A DNA stretch of 64,000 nt from Pararobbsia alpina_A (GCF_965118125.1 NZ_OZ221287.1:3968001-4032000), one strand, 5' to 3'; positions 17,005 through 26,994 are shown, counted from the first letter of the stretch. Program-made: numbers and translations. The notes: generated by a model not told the origin, from the sequence alone.

Positions 17005-19332
17005 ATGCACACGCCCTCCGATCGCCCGCTCTCCCCCGCCACATCAAGCTCTGCCCATTCAACCGAGTCCGATCCGGCATCCGCTTCCGATCTTTCAGCC
17101 GCCGCGGAAAATCTGACCGCAGGATGGGAATCACCCGATGACGCGTACGGCTGGCTCGAAGACAGCGACGCCAAACCGGTGTCGGAATGGGTGAGCGCGC
17201 AGAACACACGCACGCTCACAGAATTTGCGCACGGCGACGGCTTCGAGACGCTCGTGCGCCGGCTCGTCGATGAAGCGCTGTCGCCGGACCAGCTCGTGAT
17301 ACCCACGCGCCACGGCGACTGGGCTCACGACTTCCGGCAGGACGAAGCCCATCCGCTCGGCATCTGGCGCCGCACGCGCTGGGACGCCTGGCTTGCCGGC
17401 ACGCCCGAATGGCAAACCCTGCTCGATCTCGACGCGTTGAGCGAGGACGAGGAGGTCGATTGGGCCTGGCACGGTGCGTCGGTGCTCTACCCCGACCGCG
17501 ACCGCGCGCTGATCTTTCTGTCACCGGGGGGTGGCGATGCGATCGTGATCCGCGAGTTCGATCTCGTGAAACACGAGTTCGTCACGCACGGCTTTCACAT
17601 CGACCAGGTCGGCAAGCACGGTGCAAGCTGGATCGATCGCGACACCCTGTACCTCGAATGGGATCCGAGCGACGGCGATACGACGCATCCGAGCGTCACG
17701 CGCTCGGGCTACCCGCGTGAAGTGCGCAAATGGTCGCGCGGCACGACCCCGGACGACGCCCGGGTCGTCTTCGCCTGCGAGCCGGGAGACATTTCCGCGT
17801 CGGCGTCGTTCGATGTCGAAAGCCAGCGCCACTTCGCGTTTCGAAGCATCACGTTCGACGAAGGCACAACGCACTGGCTCGACGAGGACGGAGCCACGTG
17901 GCACGCGTACGACGTGCCGCTCAACGCGGACGTCTATACGTGGAAGGGCTGGCTGATGATCGCACCGAGTCGCGACTGGACGATCCACGACACCGTGCAC
18001 CGCGGAGGCTGTCTTCTCGCGATTCGCGAAGATGCGTTTCTCGCGGGCTCGCGGGCGTTCCTGCCGCTGTTCACGCCCGGCGACAAGACCGCCTTCGCGG
18101 GGTTCGAGACGGGCAAGGACTGGGCTGCCATCAACTTCACGGACGACCTGCTTACGCGCACGCGTTTCTGGCAACCGCCGTCGGTTGAACGCCTGATCCA
18201 GGCCGCCGAATCCGCCCCCGCCGTGGAGGCCGTGTTTTCGCTTGGCTCGGGTGCCATCGAAGCGGGCATCATGCCGGGCGCTTCGGCCTACGTGGCCGCC
18301 CACGTCGCCGTCGACCCGGCGGTCCACACGTTCCGCGACATGCCAGCTGCCGCCGGCAGCGAGGCATCGACGTGGTTCGTCGACGACTTGCTCGACGACA
18401 CGCTCTTTATCGTCAGCCATCACTACCTCGAGCCGCCGACGCTCTGGCTCGGCGACGCGCGTGCCGACGATCTTGGCGATCATCGGCGGATTCAACAGTT
18501 GCCGGCCTCTTTCGAAGCCGCCGACCTGACGGTCAGACGCGCGAGCGCGACGGCACCCGATGGGACGGCCATTCCGTATTGGGTCATTGGCAAGCGCGCG
18601 ATCATCGAATCGGAACAGCGCGTCGCCGCGCCGTGTCTGCTCTACGGATACGGTGGCTTCGAAATCGCGCTCGAGCCTCACTATGCGAGCAGCCCCGGTA
18701 TGGGCTGGCTCGAGCAGGGTGGGCTTTATGTGGTCGCCAATATCCGGGGCGGCGGCGAATACGGTCCCGAATGGCACCGCGCGGCGATTCGCGACCAGCG
18801 CCATATCGCATTCGACGACTTCGTCAGCGTCGCGCGCGCGCTGATCGCCGACGGACTCACAACACCGGCGCAACTCGGCATTCAGGGCGGAAGCAATGGC
18901 GGCCTGCTCGTCGCAGCGTGCATGGTCCGGCATCCCGAGCTGTTCGGCGCCGTCGTGTGTGAAGTACCGGTCCTCGACATGCAACGCTTCCACCGCTTGC
19001 TCGCCGGCGCTTCATGGATGGAAGAGTACGGTGACCCGGACTCACCCGACGATGCGCGCTTCCTTGCCGCCTATTCGCCGTATCACCGCGTGCAGGCCGA
19101 CGTGAAGTATCCGGCAGTGCTGTTCACTTCCGCGGCAGGCGACGATCGCGTGCACCCGGCTCACGCGCGCAAGATGGCGGCGAAAATGCAGGCGCAAGGC
19201 CATTCGGATATCTGGTACTACGAGGAAACGCAGGGCGGCCATGGCGCAACGCCGGACCCGCGCGACGCGGCGCGCAGCACGGCGCTCGTTTATGCGTTTC
19301 TGTGGGAAACGATCGGCCGGGCCGCAGCGTAG
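17005..19332 (+). CDS. Prolyl oligopeptidase family (S9) serine peptidase
   Basis: The 775-residue protein has an N-terminal seven-bladed beta-propeller (roughly residues 70-430) and a C-terminal alpha/beta-hydrolase domain. The catalytic triad is visible: Ser in 'LGIQGGSNGGLLVAA', Asp in 'SAAGDDRVHPAHA', and His in 'EETQGGHGATPDP'. 'GGGEYGPEWHRAAIRDQR' is a typical S9A feature. The family cleaves after proline in short peptides; no secretion signal is evident, so it is likely cytoplasmic. Start choice is uncertain: the ATG at 17005 begins a plausible Ser/Pro-rich leader, while an ATG at 16957 in the same frame overlaps a promoter-like GATTATG. It diverges from edd. Confidence 0.88.
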   Translation: MHTPSDRPLSPATSSSAHSTESDPASASDLSAAAENLTAGWESPDDAYGWLEDSDAKPVSEWVSAQNTRTLTEFAHGDGFETLVRRLVDEALSPDQLVIPTRHGDWAHDFRQDEAHPLGIWRRTRWDAWLAGTPEWQTLLDLDALSEDEEVDWAWHGASVLYPDRDRALIFLSPGGGDAIVIREFDLVKHEFVTHGFHIDQVGKHGASWIDRDTLYLEWDPSDGDTTHPSVTRSGYPREVRKWSRGTTPDDARVVFACEPGDISASASFDVESQRHFAFRSITFDEGTTHWLDEDGATWHAYDVPLNADVYTWKGWLMIAPSRDWTIHDTVHRGGCLLAIREDAFLAGSRAFLPLFTPGDKTAFAGFETGKDWAAINFTDDLLTRTRFWQPPSVERLIQAAESAPAVEAVFSLGSGAIEAGIMPGASAYVAAHVAVDPAVHTFRDMPAAAGSEASTWFVDDLLDDTLFIVSHHYLEPPTLWLGDARADDLGDHRRIQQLPASFEAADLTVRRASATAPDGTAIPYWVIGKRAIIESEQRVAAPCLLYGYGGFEIALEPHYASSPGMGWLEQGGLYVVANIRGGGEYGPEWHRAAIRDQRHIAFDDFVSVARALIADGLTTPAQLGIQGGSNGGLLVAACMVRHPELFGAVVCEVPVLDMQRFHRLLAGASWMEEYGDPDSPDDARFLAAYSPYHRVQADVKYPAVLFTSAAGDDRVHPAHARKMAAKMQAQGHSDIWYYEETQGGHGATPDPRDAARSTALVYAFLWETIGRAAA

Positions 19333-19457
19333 AGCGATCGGTCGATTGGAACGGTCAACGTGGCGTAGGCCGTTCCGGTTCGCTTCCCGTCACGACGCTG
19401 CGGAACAATCAGCCGTCGTGCGGCGGATGGGTCGACACAACCGCCAGGTTGCAGCGC

Positions 19458-19874
19458 TCAGAACGGTTTGACGACGACCAGAATCACCGCGGCCAGCAGT
19501 GCGAGCACGGGCAATTCATTGAAGTAGCGATAGAAGCGGTGCGAACGCGTGTTCGCGCCGCGCTCGAATTGCACGAGGATGCGCCCGCACATGACGTGGT
19601 AGACGATGACCAGCGCGACCACCCCGAGCTTCGCGTGCATCCACCCCTGCCCTTGTCCGATCCCGATGACGAGGAACAGCCACAGGCCGAACCCGATCGC
19701 CGGTACAGCGATAAAGGTCATGAAGCGGAACAGCTTGCGGGCCATCAGCAACAAGCGCGCAGTCGCCGCCTGATCCGTCTCCATCGCGAGATTGACGAAG
19801 ATCCGGGGCAGATAAAACAAGCCGGCAAACCACGAAGCGACAAAAACGATATGTAGCGCCTTGATCCAGAGCAT
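19458..19874 (-). CDS. HemJ/CopD-like membrane protein
   Basis: This 138-residue integral membrane protein has four predicted helices. Its start, MLWIKALHIVFVASWFAGL followed by FYLPRIFVN, is characteristic of the UPF0093/CopD group. That group includes HemJ, the heme-synthesis enzyme oxidising protoporphyrinogen IX; the conserved His is at residue 8. 'ARKLFRFMTFIAVPAIGFGLWLF' and 'GWMHAKLGVVALVIVYHVMCGRI' follow with the further conserved His and Lys. The ATG at 19874 gives the family-like N-terminus. It is 13 bp downstream of proA, probably the distal gene of the holA-proA run. HemJ function is a family-level inference, since CopD-like relatives also occur. Confidence 0.75.
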   Translation of the reverse strand: MLWIKALHIVFVASWFAGLFYLPRIFVNLAMETDQAATARLLLMARKLFRFMTFIAVPAIGFGLWLFLVIGIGQGQGWMHAKLGVVALVIVYHVMCGRILVQFERGANTRSHRFYRYFNELPVLALLAAVILVVVKPF

Positions 19875-19887
19875 CGTGTCGCGCCGC

Positions 19888-21201
19888 CTATTGTCGAACT
19901 TCGCCGTGACCGAGCACGACATACTTGAGTGAGGTCAGCCCGTCGAGCCCGACCGGGCCGCGCGCGTGGAGCTTGTCGTTCGAGATGCCGATTTCAGCGC
20001 CGAGGCCGAACTCGAATCCGTCCGCGAAACGCGTCGACGCGTTGACCATCACGCTCGCCGAATCGACTTCGCGCAGGAAACGCATCGCACGGTCGTGGTC
20101 TTCCGTCACGATCGCGTCGGTATGGGCTGAGCTATAGGTGTTGATATGGTCGATCGCCTCGTCGAGCCCGGCGACAATCCTGACCGCGAGAATCGGCGCG
20201 AGATATTCGGTCGACCAGTCTTCCGGCTGCACATCCGTGACGTCGTCGATGCCCGATGCATGCAGAATCGCCTTGGACTCACCGTCGACGCGAAGCTCGA
20301 CGCTCTTGTCACGAAACAGCTTGCCAAGCAGCGGCAGCGCGCGCGGTGCGATGCCCTGCGCCACGAGCAGCGTTTCCATCGTGTTGCACGTCCCATAACG
20401 ATGCGTCTTGGCATTGTCCGCAATGCGCAGCGCCTTCTCCACGTCGGCGCAATCGTCGATGTAGACGTGGCAGATGCCGTCGAGGTGCTTGATCATCGGC
20501 ACACGCGCGTCGGCCATCAGGCGTGCGATCAGGCTCTTGCCGCCGCGCGGCACGATCACGTCGACGTACTCGGTCATCGTGATCAGTTTGCCGACCGCCG
20601 CGCGATCCGTCGTTTCAACGACTTGCACGACATCCGCGGGCAAGCCCGCCGCAGCGAGGCCTTCTCCGATCGCGCGAGCGAGCGCGGTATTGCTTTCGAT
20701 CGCTTCGGAACCGCCACGCAGGATCGTCGCGTTACCTGACTTCAGGCAGAGCGCCGCCGCGTCGATCGTCACGTTCGGGCGCGACTCGTAGATGATGCCG
20801 ATCACGCCGAGCGGCACGCGCATCTGGCCGACCTGAATGCCCGTCGGACGGAACTTGAGGTTGCTGATCTCGCCAACCGGGTCAGGCAGCGCGGCGACCT
20901 GGTTCAGGCCCTCGATCATCGTGCGCAGCGCTTTGTCCGACAGCGTGAGCCGGTCGATGAACGCGGCGTCCTGTCCGTTGACTTTGGCGCGTTCGACGTC
21001 GCGTGCGTTCGCCGCGCGCAGGGTCTCCACGTCGCGCTGGATCGCGTCCGCAATCGCCTTCAGTGCCGCATTCTTGGCCGCGGTGCTCGCTTTGGCGATC
21101 GCACGCGATGCCGCGCGCGCGCGGCGCCCGACGCTGTCCATGTAGTCGTTGACGTCAGTGGCCGCGCTCGCCTGCGTCGTTACTTGATCGTTCGCACCCA
21201 T
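19888..21201 (-). CDS. proA: Gamma-glutamyl phosphate reductase (glutamate-5-semialdehyde dehydrogenase)
   Basis: ProA reduces gamma-glutamyl phosphate to glutamate semialdehyde with NADPH, the second step of proline synthesis. The 437-residue sequence shows 'VPLGVIGIIYESRPNVTIDAAALCLKSGNA' split over 20760-20850. It also has 'PRGGKSLIARLMADARVP' and 'HRYGTCNTMETLLVA', where the active-site Cys lies within 'GTCNTMETL'. 'GADIVTSTQ'-like features of other aldehyde dehydrogenases are replaced as expected for ProA. It sits 21 bp after holA and 13 bp before the HemJ/CopD-like gene, suggesting co-transcription. Confidence 0.96.
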   Translation of the reverse strand: MGANDQVTTQASAATDVNDYMDSVGRRARAASRAIAKASTAAKNAALKAIADAIQRDVETLRAANARDVERAKVNGQDAAFIDRLTLSDKALRTMIEGLNQVAALPDPVGEISNLKFRPTGIQVGQMRVPLGVIGIIYESRPNVTIDAAALCLKSGNATILRGGSEAIESNTALARAIGEGLAAAGLPADVVQVVETTDRAAVGKLITMTEYVDVIVPRGGKSLIARLMADARVPMIKHLDGICHVYIDDCADVEKALRIADNAKTHRYGTCNTMETLLVAQGIAPRALPLLGKLFRDKSVELRVDGESKAILHASGIDDVTDVQPEDWSTEYLAPILAVRIVAGLDEAIDHINTYSSAHTDAIVTEDHDRAMRFLREVDSASVMVNASTRFADGFEFGLGAEIGISNDKLHARGPVGLDGLTSLKYVVLGHGEVRQ

Positions 21202-21222
21202 CTCATCACATCCTGTGTCACG

Positions 21223-22302
21223 TTATGCTGCGCGCCGTGCCGGCGTCATGGCCGCCATGGCCAGCTCGAATAACCCTGCCCACGGATCGGCCGGTGGCAA
21301 AGCCACGGACGCCGAGCCGCGGCGCGTGCCGCCGAGGCCGGTCAGCCCCTTGACCTGTTTGTCGAGCTTCGCCGCGAGTTCAAGGCCCCGCTCGAGCGCC
21401 GCTTCGTTCACACGCGACACAGCAGGCCCCATCAGTCGTTCACGCGGACCCCAGACGCGGTTCTCGCGCAGCAGCACCGCGAGCGGCTTGCCTGAAGCCA
21501 TGCCACGCTTCACGCGAAGCAGCGTTCGGATTTCTTCGGTCAGCGCCCAGAGTACGAGCACCGCAGCCTCGCCTTCGCCGCGCAACCCGTCGAGCATGCG
21601 GGCCGTGCGGCCGACATCGTTCGCAAGCACCGCTTCGCTCAGCTTGAACACGTCGTAGCGCGCCACATTGAGCACGGCGTCCTGCACCGACTCGAAATCA
21701 AGCACACCGGCCGGATGCAGCAGCGCGAGCTTCTGGATTTCCTGATGCGCGGCGAGCAGATTTCCTTCGACGCGTTCGGCAATGAATTCCAGCGCGCGCT
21801 TGCCGGACTCGCCCGGCGCAAGGCGCTGGCCTTGCGCCGCGAGGCGTTGACCGATCCAGCCCGGCAGTTGCGCGCGCTCGACTTTATCGACCTTGATCGC
21901 GACGCCACCGTCGACGAGCGCATTGAACCAGGCCGTCTTCTGCGTCGCTGCGTCGAGCCGAGGCAGCGTGATCAGCGTCAGCACATCGTCGCTCGACGAC
22001 GCGGCGATCTGCTGGAGCATCTCGCCGCCTTCCTTGCCTGGCTTGCCGGTCGGAATCCGGACTTCGACGAGTTGCCGGTCGCCGAACAGCGACATCGACT
22101 GGCTCGCACCCAGCAGGCTGCTCCAGTCAAATCCGCGTTCGACCGTAAAGACATTGCGCTCGGTGAAGCCCACCGCACGTGCGCTGACGCGAATCGCATC
22201 GACCGCCTCCTGGACGAGCAGGGGCTCGTCGCCGTAGACGGTGTAGAGGTGCCCTAGCCCTTTGGCGAGGTGGGCACCGAGCGAGTCGGCACGCAGCTGC
22301 AT
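21223..22302 (-). CDS. holA: DNA polymerase III subunit delta
   Basis: The delta subunit of the clamp loader opens the beta sliding clamp. The 359-residue protein starts MQLRADSLGAHLAKGLGHLYTVYGDEPLLVQEAVDAIR, with 'YGDEPLL' as the typical HolA start. It contains 'TVERGFDWSSLLGASQSMSLFGDRQLVEVRIPTGKPG', the region that holds the beta-binding residues (nt about 22040-22130). 'LPGWIGQRLAAQGQRLAPG' and 'VEGNLLAAHQEIQKLALL' follow. Order leuS-lptE-holA-proA is a conserved betaproteobacterial arrangement. The gap to lptE is 27 bp. Confidence 0.94.
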   Translation of the reverse strand: MQLRADSLGAHLAKGLGHLYTVYGDEPLLVQEAVDAIRVSARAVGFTERNVFTVERGFDWSSLLGASQSMSLFGDRQLVEVRIPTGKPGKEGGEMLQQIAASSSDDVLTLITLPRLDAATQKTAWFNALVDGGVAIKVDKVERAQLPGWIGQRLAAQGQRLAPGESGKRALEFIAERVEGNLLAAHQEIQKLALLHPAGVLDFESVQDAVLNVARYDVFKLSEAVLANDVGRTARMLDGLRGEGEAAVLVLWALTEEIRTLLRVKRGMASGKPLAVLLRENRVWGPRERLMGPAVSRVNEAALERGLELAAKLDKQVKGLTGLGGTRRGSASVALPPADPWAGLFELAMAAMTPARRAA

Positions 22303-22329
22303 GGCGTTTGCGATGTCAGGACGGTGAGA

Positions 22330-22887
22330 TCAGAGCGGCGGCGTCGGCAACGGAGCGCGGCGATTGACGGCGGGCGCCGCCGGTTCTTCGCCAGGCTCCA
22401 GCGTGTGCACGACGGCAAGACGACGCAACAACTGGTCAACCGCGTCGTGTTCCATGTCGCGATACAGAATGTCGGCTTCGGACTCTTTGGCGAGCGCGAA
22501 CTGGTTGTCGTAGGTCATCGAGCGGTTCAGCGCGATCGACGACGACGGAATCAGCACTGCGCCGTTCTTCGCGATCAGCTGGTAGCTCAGCGTCAGGTCG
22601 AGCTCGTATTCCTCGACGATACCCGCTGCGCTCAGACTCAATGTGCCCTGTCCCTTGCCCTCGCTGAGCACGAGAATCGCATCGGCACCGCCGACTTCCT
22701 TGACGACCCGGGTATCCGAGCCCGCCTCGATCTTGCGCGTGAGCAGCGCGTTCATTTCACGCGAGCCACCCGACTGGATATAGAGGTTCTTGAACGGATA
22801 GTCCTCTCGTCCCTGCAGCTGGAAGCCGCACGCACTGAGCAGGCATGCCGCGGTAATGGCGAAAGCGCTAAGCCGAATCACTGTCAC
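22330..22887 (-). CDS. lptE: LPS-assembly lipoprotein LptE
   Basis: LptE is the outer-membrane lipoprotein plug of LptD that helps deliver lipopolysaccharide to the cell surface. The 185-residue precursor has a signal peptide ending in the lipobox LLSAC (Cys20) followed by 'GFQLQGREDYPFKNLYIQS', the hallmark LptE start. The mature part shows the alternating beta/alpha pattern of the family ('LDLTLSYQLIAKNGAVLIPSS' split over 22530-22610). The position between leuS and holA is conserved across proteobacteria. It ends in a Pro/Ala-rich tail. Confidence 0.93.
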   Translation of the reverse strand: MTVIRLSAFAITAACLLSACGFQLQGREDYPFKNLYIQSGGSREMNALLTRKIEAGSDTRVVKEVGGADAILVLSEGKGQGTLSLSAAGIVEEYELDLTLSYQLIAKNGAVLIPSSSIALNRSMTYDNQFALAKESEADILYRDMEHDAVDQLLRRLAVVHTLEPGEEPAAPAVNRRAPLPTPPL

Positions 22888-22960
22888 TCCCTCAAGTCAC
22901 GCGCTGCGTCGCGCAAGGTGCCGGACCGTGAAGCGCGGTCCGGCACGCCGCTGGTGTGGT

Positions 22961-25570
22961 TCAAACAACGACGTTGACCAGTCGGCCCGGCACGACGATC
23001 ACTTTCTTCGGTGCCTGGCCATTGCCGAAGCGCTCGAACATCTCATGCGAGAGCGCCGCCTTTTCGATGACTTCGCGCGTCGCGTCCTTCGCGACGGTCA
23101 GCGCGCCGCGCACCTTGCCGTTGATCTGCAGCACGAGTTCGATTTCCGAGACGTCGAGCGCCTTCTCGTCGACACCCTGCCAGCGTGTGTCGAGCAGGTC
23201 CGTGCCGAATTCGTCGCGATAGCCGAGCTCGTCCCAGAGCGTGACCGTGATGTGCGGCACGACCGGATACAGCAATTGCAGCAGGATCGCATACGACTCG
23301 CGCAGCACGTTTGCGCCGTGCTCGCCGTCGCCTGCGGTCTTGGCCGCCTCCATCGCATTGAGCATCTTCATCGATGCCGAAACGACCGTGTTGTACTGGA
23401 TGCGCTGGAAGTCGAACTCAGCCTGCTTGAGCACCGTGTGGATTTCAAGGCGCAATGCCTTCTGCGCGTCAGTCAGCGCGGCGGTGCGCAATGCGGCGCG
23501 ATCGACACGACCCGACTTGAGCAGCTCGCGCTGCGCATACGCGTAGTTCCACAGGCGGCGCAGGAAGCGGCTGGCCCCTTCGACACCCGAGTCGGCCCAC
23601 TCGAGACTTTGCTCGGGCGGCGCGGCAAACATCGTGAACAGGCGTGCCGTGTCGGCGCCGTACGAATCGATCAGCGACTGCGGGTCGACGCCGTTGTTCT
23701 TCGACTTCGACATCTTTTCGACGCCGCCTGCAATCACCGGCTGGCCATCGCTCTTGAGGGTCGCACCGTCAGCCGTCAAAGTCACGTCGAGCGGGTTGAA
23801 CCACGTGCGCTTGCCCGACGGATCTTCGCGGTAATAAGTCGAATTCAACACCATGCCCTGCGTGAGCAGGTTCGCTGCCGGCTCGCCGAACTTGATCAGG
23901 CCGAGATCGCGGCATGCCTTCGCCCAGAAGCGCGAATACAGCAAGTGAAGAATCGCGTGCTCGATGCCGCCGATGTACATATCCATCGGCATCCAGTAGT
24001 CGGTACGCTCGTCGACCATGGTCGGCGCATCGGGGCTCGCATAGCGATAGAAGTACCACGACGAATCGACGAACGTATCCATCGTGTCGGTCTCGCGGCG
24101 CGCATCGGCGCCGCACTTCGGACACTTGACGTTAAGGAACGCCGCCGACTTCGCGAGCGGGTTGCCCGAACCGTCCGGAACGAGGTCCTCGGGCAGCACG
24201 ACGGGCAGATCCGCTTCGGGCACCGGCACATCGCCGCAGTGCTCGCAATGGATGATCGGGATCGGCGTGCCCCAGTAGCGCTGGCGCGAGATACCCCAGT
24301 CACGCAGGCGCCACGTCACTTGCTTGTCGCCGAGGCTGAGATCCTTGAGGTCGATCGCGATCGCGTCGATCGCTTCCTTGCTCGTCAGGCCGTCGTACTT
24401 GCCGCTGTTGATCAGACGGCCGTTTTCCTTGTCGCCGTACCACTCGGCCCAGACTGTCGTCGAGTAGTCGTTGTCGCCGACTGCCACGACCTGCTTGACG
24501 GGCAGCGCGTACTTGAGCGCGAACGCGAAATCGCGCTCGTCGTGCGCGGGCACGCCCATGACGGCGCCTTCGCCGTAGCTCATGAGCACGTAGTTGCCGA
24601 TCCAGACTTCCACGCGCTCCTGCGTGAGCGGGTGCGTGACGAAGAAGCCCGTCGGCTTGCCCTTCTTTTCCATCGTCGCGACATCGGCTTCGGCGACACC
24701 GCCGCGCTTGCATTCGTCGATGAATTGCTGGAGTTCCGGCTTGTTGCGCGCGAGCCGCGTCGCGAGCGGATGCTCGGCGGCCACGGCCACGAACGTCACG
24801 CCCATGATCGTGTCGGCGCGCGTCGTGAACACGCGCAGCAGCTTCGACTCACCGTCGATTTCGTACGGGAAGCCGAAGTTCACGCCGAAGCTCTTGCCGA
24901 TCCAGTTCTGCTGCATGACCTTCACGCGCTCGGGCCAGCCGAGGCCGTCGAGGTCGCCGAGCAGTTCGTCCGCGTACTGCGTGATCCGCATGTAGTACAT
25001 CGGGATCTCGCGCTTCTCGACGACGGCGCCCGAACGCCAGCCCTTGCCGTCGATGACCTGCTCGTTCGCGAGCACGGTCTGGTCAATCGGATCCCAGTTC
25101 ACGGTGCCCGTCTTCTTGTAGACGATGCCCTTCTCAAGCAGCTTGAGGAACAGCCACTGGTTCCAGCGATAGTAGTCAGGCTTGCACGTCGTAACCTCGC
25201 GCGACCAGTCGATCGCGAGACCCATCGACTGCATCTGCTTCTTCATATAAGCGATGTTGTCGTAGGTCCACTTCGCGGGCGGCACGTTGTTGGCCATCGC
25301 TGCATTTTCGGCAGGCATGCCGAACGCGTCCCAGCCCATCGGCATCAGCACATTGCGGCCCTGCATGCGCAGGTAGCGCGCCATCACGTCGTTGATCGTG
25401 TAGTTGCGTACGTGCCCCATATGGAGCTTGCCCGACGGATAGGGCAGCATCGACACACAGTAGAACTTGTTGTCCTGATCGGGTGTCTCGACGGTTTTGT
25501 AGACGTCGCGTTCACGCCACTGTGCTTGCGCGGCGGATTCAACGTCTGCGGGAACGTACTTTTCTTGCAT
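22961..25570 (-). CDS. leuS: Leucyl-tRNA synthetase
   Basis: The 869-residue class I synthetase charges tRNA-Leu. The HIGH motif appears as 'PYPSGKLHMGHVRNY' (residues about 43-57) and the KMSKS motif as 'VEKMSKSKNNGVDP' near nt 23700. The editing (CP1) domain between them includes 'TRADTIMGVTFVAVAAEHPLA', and a zinc-finger-like 'CEHCGDVP...CPKCGAD' pair of Cys-x-x-Cys motifs is present. The ATG at 25570 (MQEKYVPADVE) is the family start; an upstream extension to 25630 is open but unlike LeuS. lptE follows after 73 bp. Confidence 0.97.
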   Translation of the reverse strand: MQEKYVPADVESAAQAQWRERDVYKTVETPDQDNKFYCVSMLPYPSGKLHMGHVRNYTINDVMARYLRMQGRNVLMPMGWDAFGMPAENAAMANNVPPAKWTYDNIAYMKKQMQSMGLAIDWSREVTTCKPDYYRWNQWLFLKLLEKGIVYKKTGTVNWDPIDQTVLANEQVIDGKGWRSGAVVEKREIPMYYMRITQYADELLGDLDGLGWPERVKVMQQNWIGKSFGVNFGFPYEIDGESKLLRVFTTRADTIMGVTFVAVAAEHPLATRLARNKPELQQFIDECKRGGVAEADVATMEKKGKPTGFFVTHPLTQERVEVWIGNYVLMSYGEGAVMGVPAHDERDFAFALKYALPVKQVVAVGDNDYSTTVWAEWYGDKENGRLINSGKYDGLTSKEAIDAIAIDLKDLSLGDKQVTWRLRDWGISRQRYWGTPIPIIHCEHCGDVPVPEADLPVVLPEDLVPDGSGNPLAKSAAFLNVKCPKCGADARRETDTMDTFVDSSWYFYRYASPDAPTMVDERTDYWMPMDMYIGGIEHAILHLLYSRFWAKACRDLGLIKFGEPAANLLTQGMVLNSTYYREDPSGKRTWFNPLDVTLTADGATLKSDGQPVIAGGVEKMSKSKNNGVDPQSLIDSYGADTARLFTMFAAPPEQSLEWADSGVEGASRFLRRLWNYAYAQRELLKSGRVDRAALRTAALTDAQKALRLEIHTVLKQAEFDFQRIQYNTVVSASMKMLNAMEAAKTAGDGEHGANVLRESYAILLQLLYPVVPHITVTLWDELGYRDEFGTDLLDTRWQGVDEKALDVSEIELVLQINGKVRGALTVAKDATREVIEKAALSHEMFERFGNGQAPKKVIVVPGRLVNVVV

Positions 25571-25680
25571 GGCGGAGGTCGGGTGGTACGCGAGAGTCGC
25601 ACGCCGCGATGCAGGCGGCATGCGTGTCATTTTGGGGCAAGCCGCGATTATACCGTCTGACGCGGCGCGCCATGACCGCG

Positions 25681-26154
25681 CTAGTTCCCGGTTGCGGCCG
25701 GCGTGGCCGAACTGGCGCCAGTATTCGCCTGGTCCGGCAGCGTCACGAAACCGATCCGCGACACGCCGGCCTGCTGGGCATCGGCCATCACGCGGGCGAT
25801 CGTTTCATAGCGGGTCGCACGGTCCGCGCGCAAATGCACTTCGGGCACCGGGTTCTGCTTGCCCGCGGAGGCCAGTTTCGCGCGAAGTCCGGCTTCGTCG
25901 AGCGGCGCCGCATCCCAATAAATCTGCCCCTTCGCGTCGATCGAGACATCGACCGTCCGGGTGCTATCCGGCGCGGCGACGGCCGACGCACGCGGCAAAT
26001 CGAGCTTGACCGCTCGCGTGAGCAACGGCGCCGTGATGATGAAGATCACGAGCAGCACGAGCATCACGTCGATCAGCGGGGTCATATTGATGTCGGACAT
26101 CGGTCCGCGGGTCGTGCCCCCTTGCTCGCCGTCGCCGAAGCCACCGAATGCCAT
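25681..26154 (-). CDS. ExbD/TolR family energy-transducing protein
   Basis: The 157-residue protein has a short cytoplasmic N-terminus, one transmembrane helix ('PLIDVMLVLLVIFIITAPLL', residues about 27-46, with the conserved proton-path Asp) and a periplasmic domain ending in an Ala/Thr-rich tail. With the ExbB/TolQ-like neighbour it forms a proton-driven motor that powers either TonB-dependent import or Tol-Pal function. The upstream channel gene ends 42 bp before it. No tonB or tolA is adjacent, so the choice between ExbD and TolR cannot be made from context; the pair's position next to leuS and dapB is typical of Burkholderia. Confidence 0.88.
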   Translation of the reverse strand: MAFGGFGDGEQGGTTRGPMSDINMTPLIDVMLVLLVIFIITAPLLTRAVKLDLPRASAVAAPDSTRTVDVSIDAKGQIYWDAAPLDEAGLRAKLASAGKQNPVPEVHLRADRATRYETIARVMADAQQAGVSRIGFVTLPDQANTGASSATPAATGN

Positions 26155-26196
26155 GAATGCGTCTCCGCGTGTGAGGACCGTGTGCGTGCCGCGCCA

Positions 26197-26937
26197 TCAG
26201 ACCCGCGCGGCGCGCGACGTGCCCGGTTCCCTGGGCGCAGCGGCCACACCGGGCGCGCGCATCGCGGCGGCCGGGCTCGCCGGCGCAAGCGCGAACGCGT
26301 GCAGATCGCGCGCAAAACCGTCGAGGTCCTCGCCCAGTTGGCGAACCTGGCGTCCAAGAATGTTGTAGGCCAGCACGGCGGGGATCGCGACGACCAGACC
26401 GAACGCCGTCATGATCAGCGTCTCGCCGACCGGGCCCGCGACGCTATCGATCGAGGCCTGCCCGCTTTGCGCGATCCGGCCGAGCGCGTGATAAATCCCC
26501 CAGACCGTCCCCAGCAGGCCGATGAATGGCGCAGTGCTGCCGATCGATGCCAGCAGCACCTGGCCGAATTCGAGGCGACGTTGCGAACGCTGCAGGGCTT
26601 GCCGCAAGCTGCGCATGACACGATCGCCGCGGTCCACCCTCGCCAGCAATGCGCCGGGCACATCGGCTTCGAGACTGTGAAGTGCGGCTTCGGCGAGCGG
26701 CGTGAACACACGCTCGGTATCGTCGCGACGCATCGCGGACACACCGTCGCTCAGCGTAGGCGCCTGCCAGAACACCGCGATGGCTCGCGGCGCGTGGCGC
26801 CGGGCGCGCACGACGATCCACGCCTTGACGAGCAGGAAACACCAGCTGAGCAACGACATGGCGAGCAGCAGCCACGCAACAGCCTGCGTGACTGCGTCAC
26901 CGGTACGCAAATAGTGAATGACACCCGTCTCACCCAT
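26197..26937 (-). CDS. ExbB/TolQ/MotA family proton channel protein
   Basis: This 246-residue membrane protein has three transmembrane segments: near residues 16-38 ('AVAWLLLAMSLLSWCFLLVKAWIV' split), 125-150 ('FGQVLLASIGSTAPFIGLLGTVWGIYHA' split) and 170-195 ('ETLIMTAFGLVVAIPAVLAYNIL' split). The conserved 'APFIGLLGTVWGI' loop and helix is diagnostic. The Pro/Thr residues of the third helix line the proton path in ExbB. It forms the stator with the ExbD-like product of the next gene. A 57-bp gap separates it from dapB upstream. Confidence 0.9.
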   Translation of the reverse strand: MGETGVIHYLRTGDAVTQAVAWLLLAMSLLSWCFLLVKAWIVVRARRHAPRAIAVFWQAPTLSDGVSAMRRDDTERVFTPLAEAALHSLEADVPGALLARVDRGDRVMRSLRQALQRSQRRLEFGQVLLASIGSTAPFIGLLGTVWGIYHALGRIAQSGQASIDSVAGPVGETLIMTAFGLVVAIPAVLAYNILGRQVRQLGEDLDGFARDLHAFALAPASPAAAMRAPGVAAAPREPGTSRAARV

Positions 26938-26994
26938 CGACGGCTCCGTGAAGTCGAGTCAGTGATGACCGCCCATCGCCGCCGGGGTTCCCGA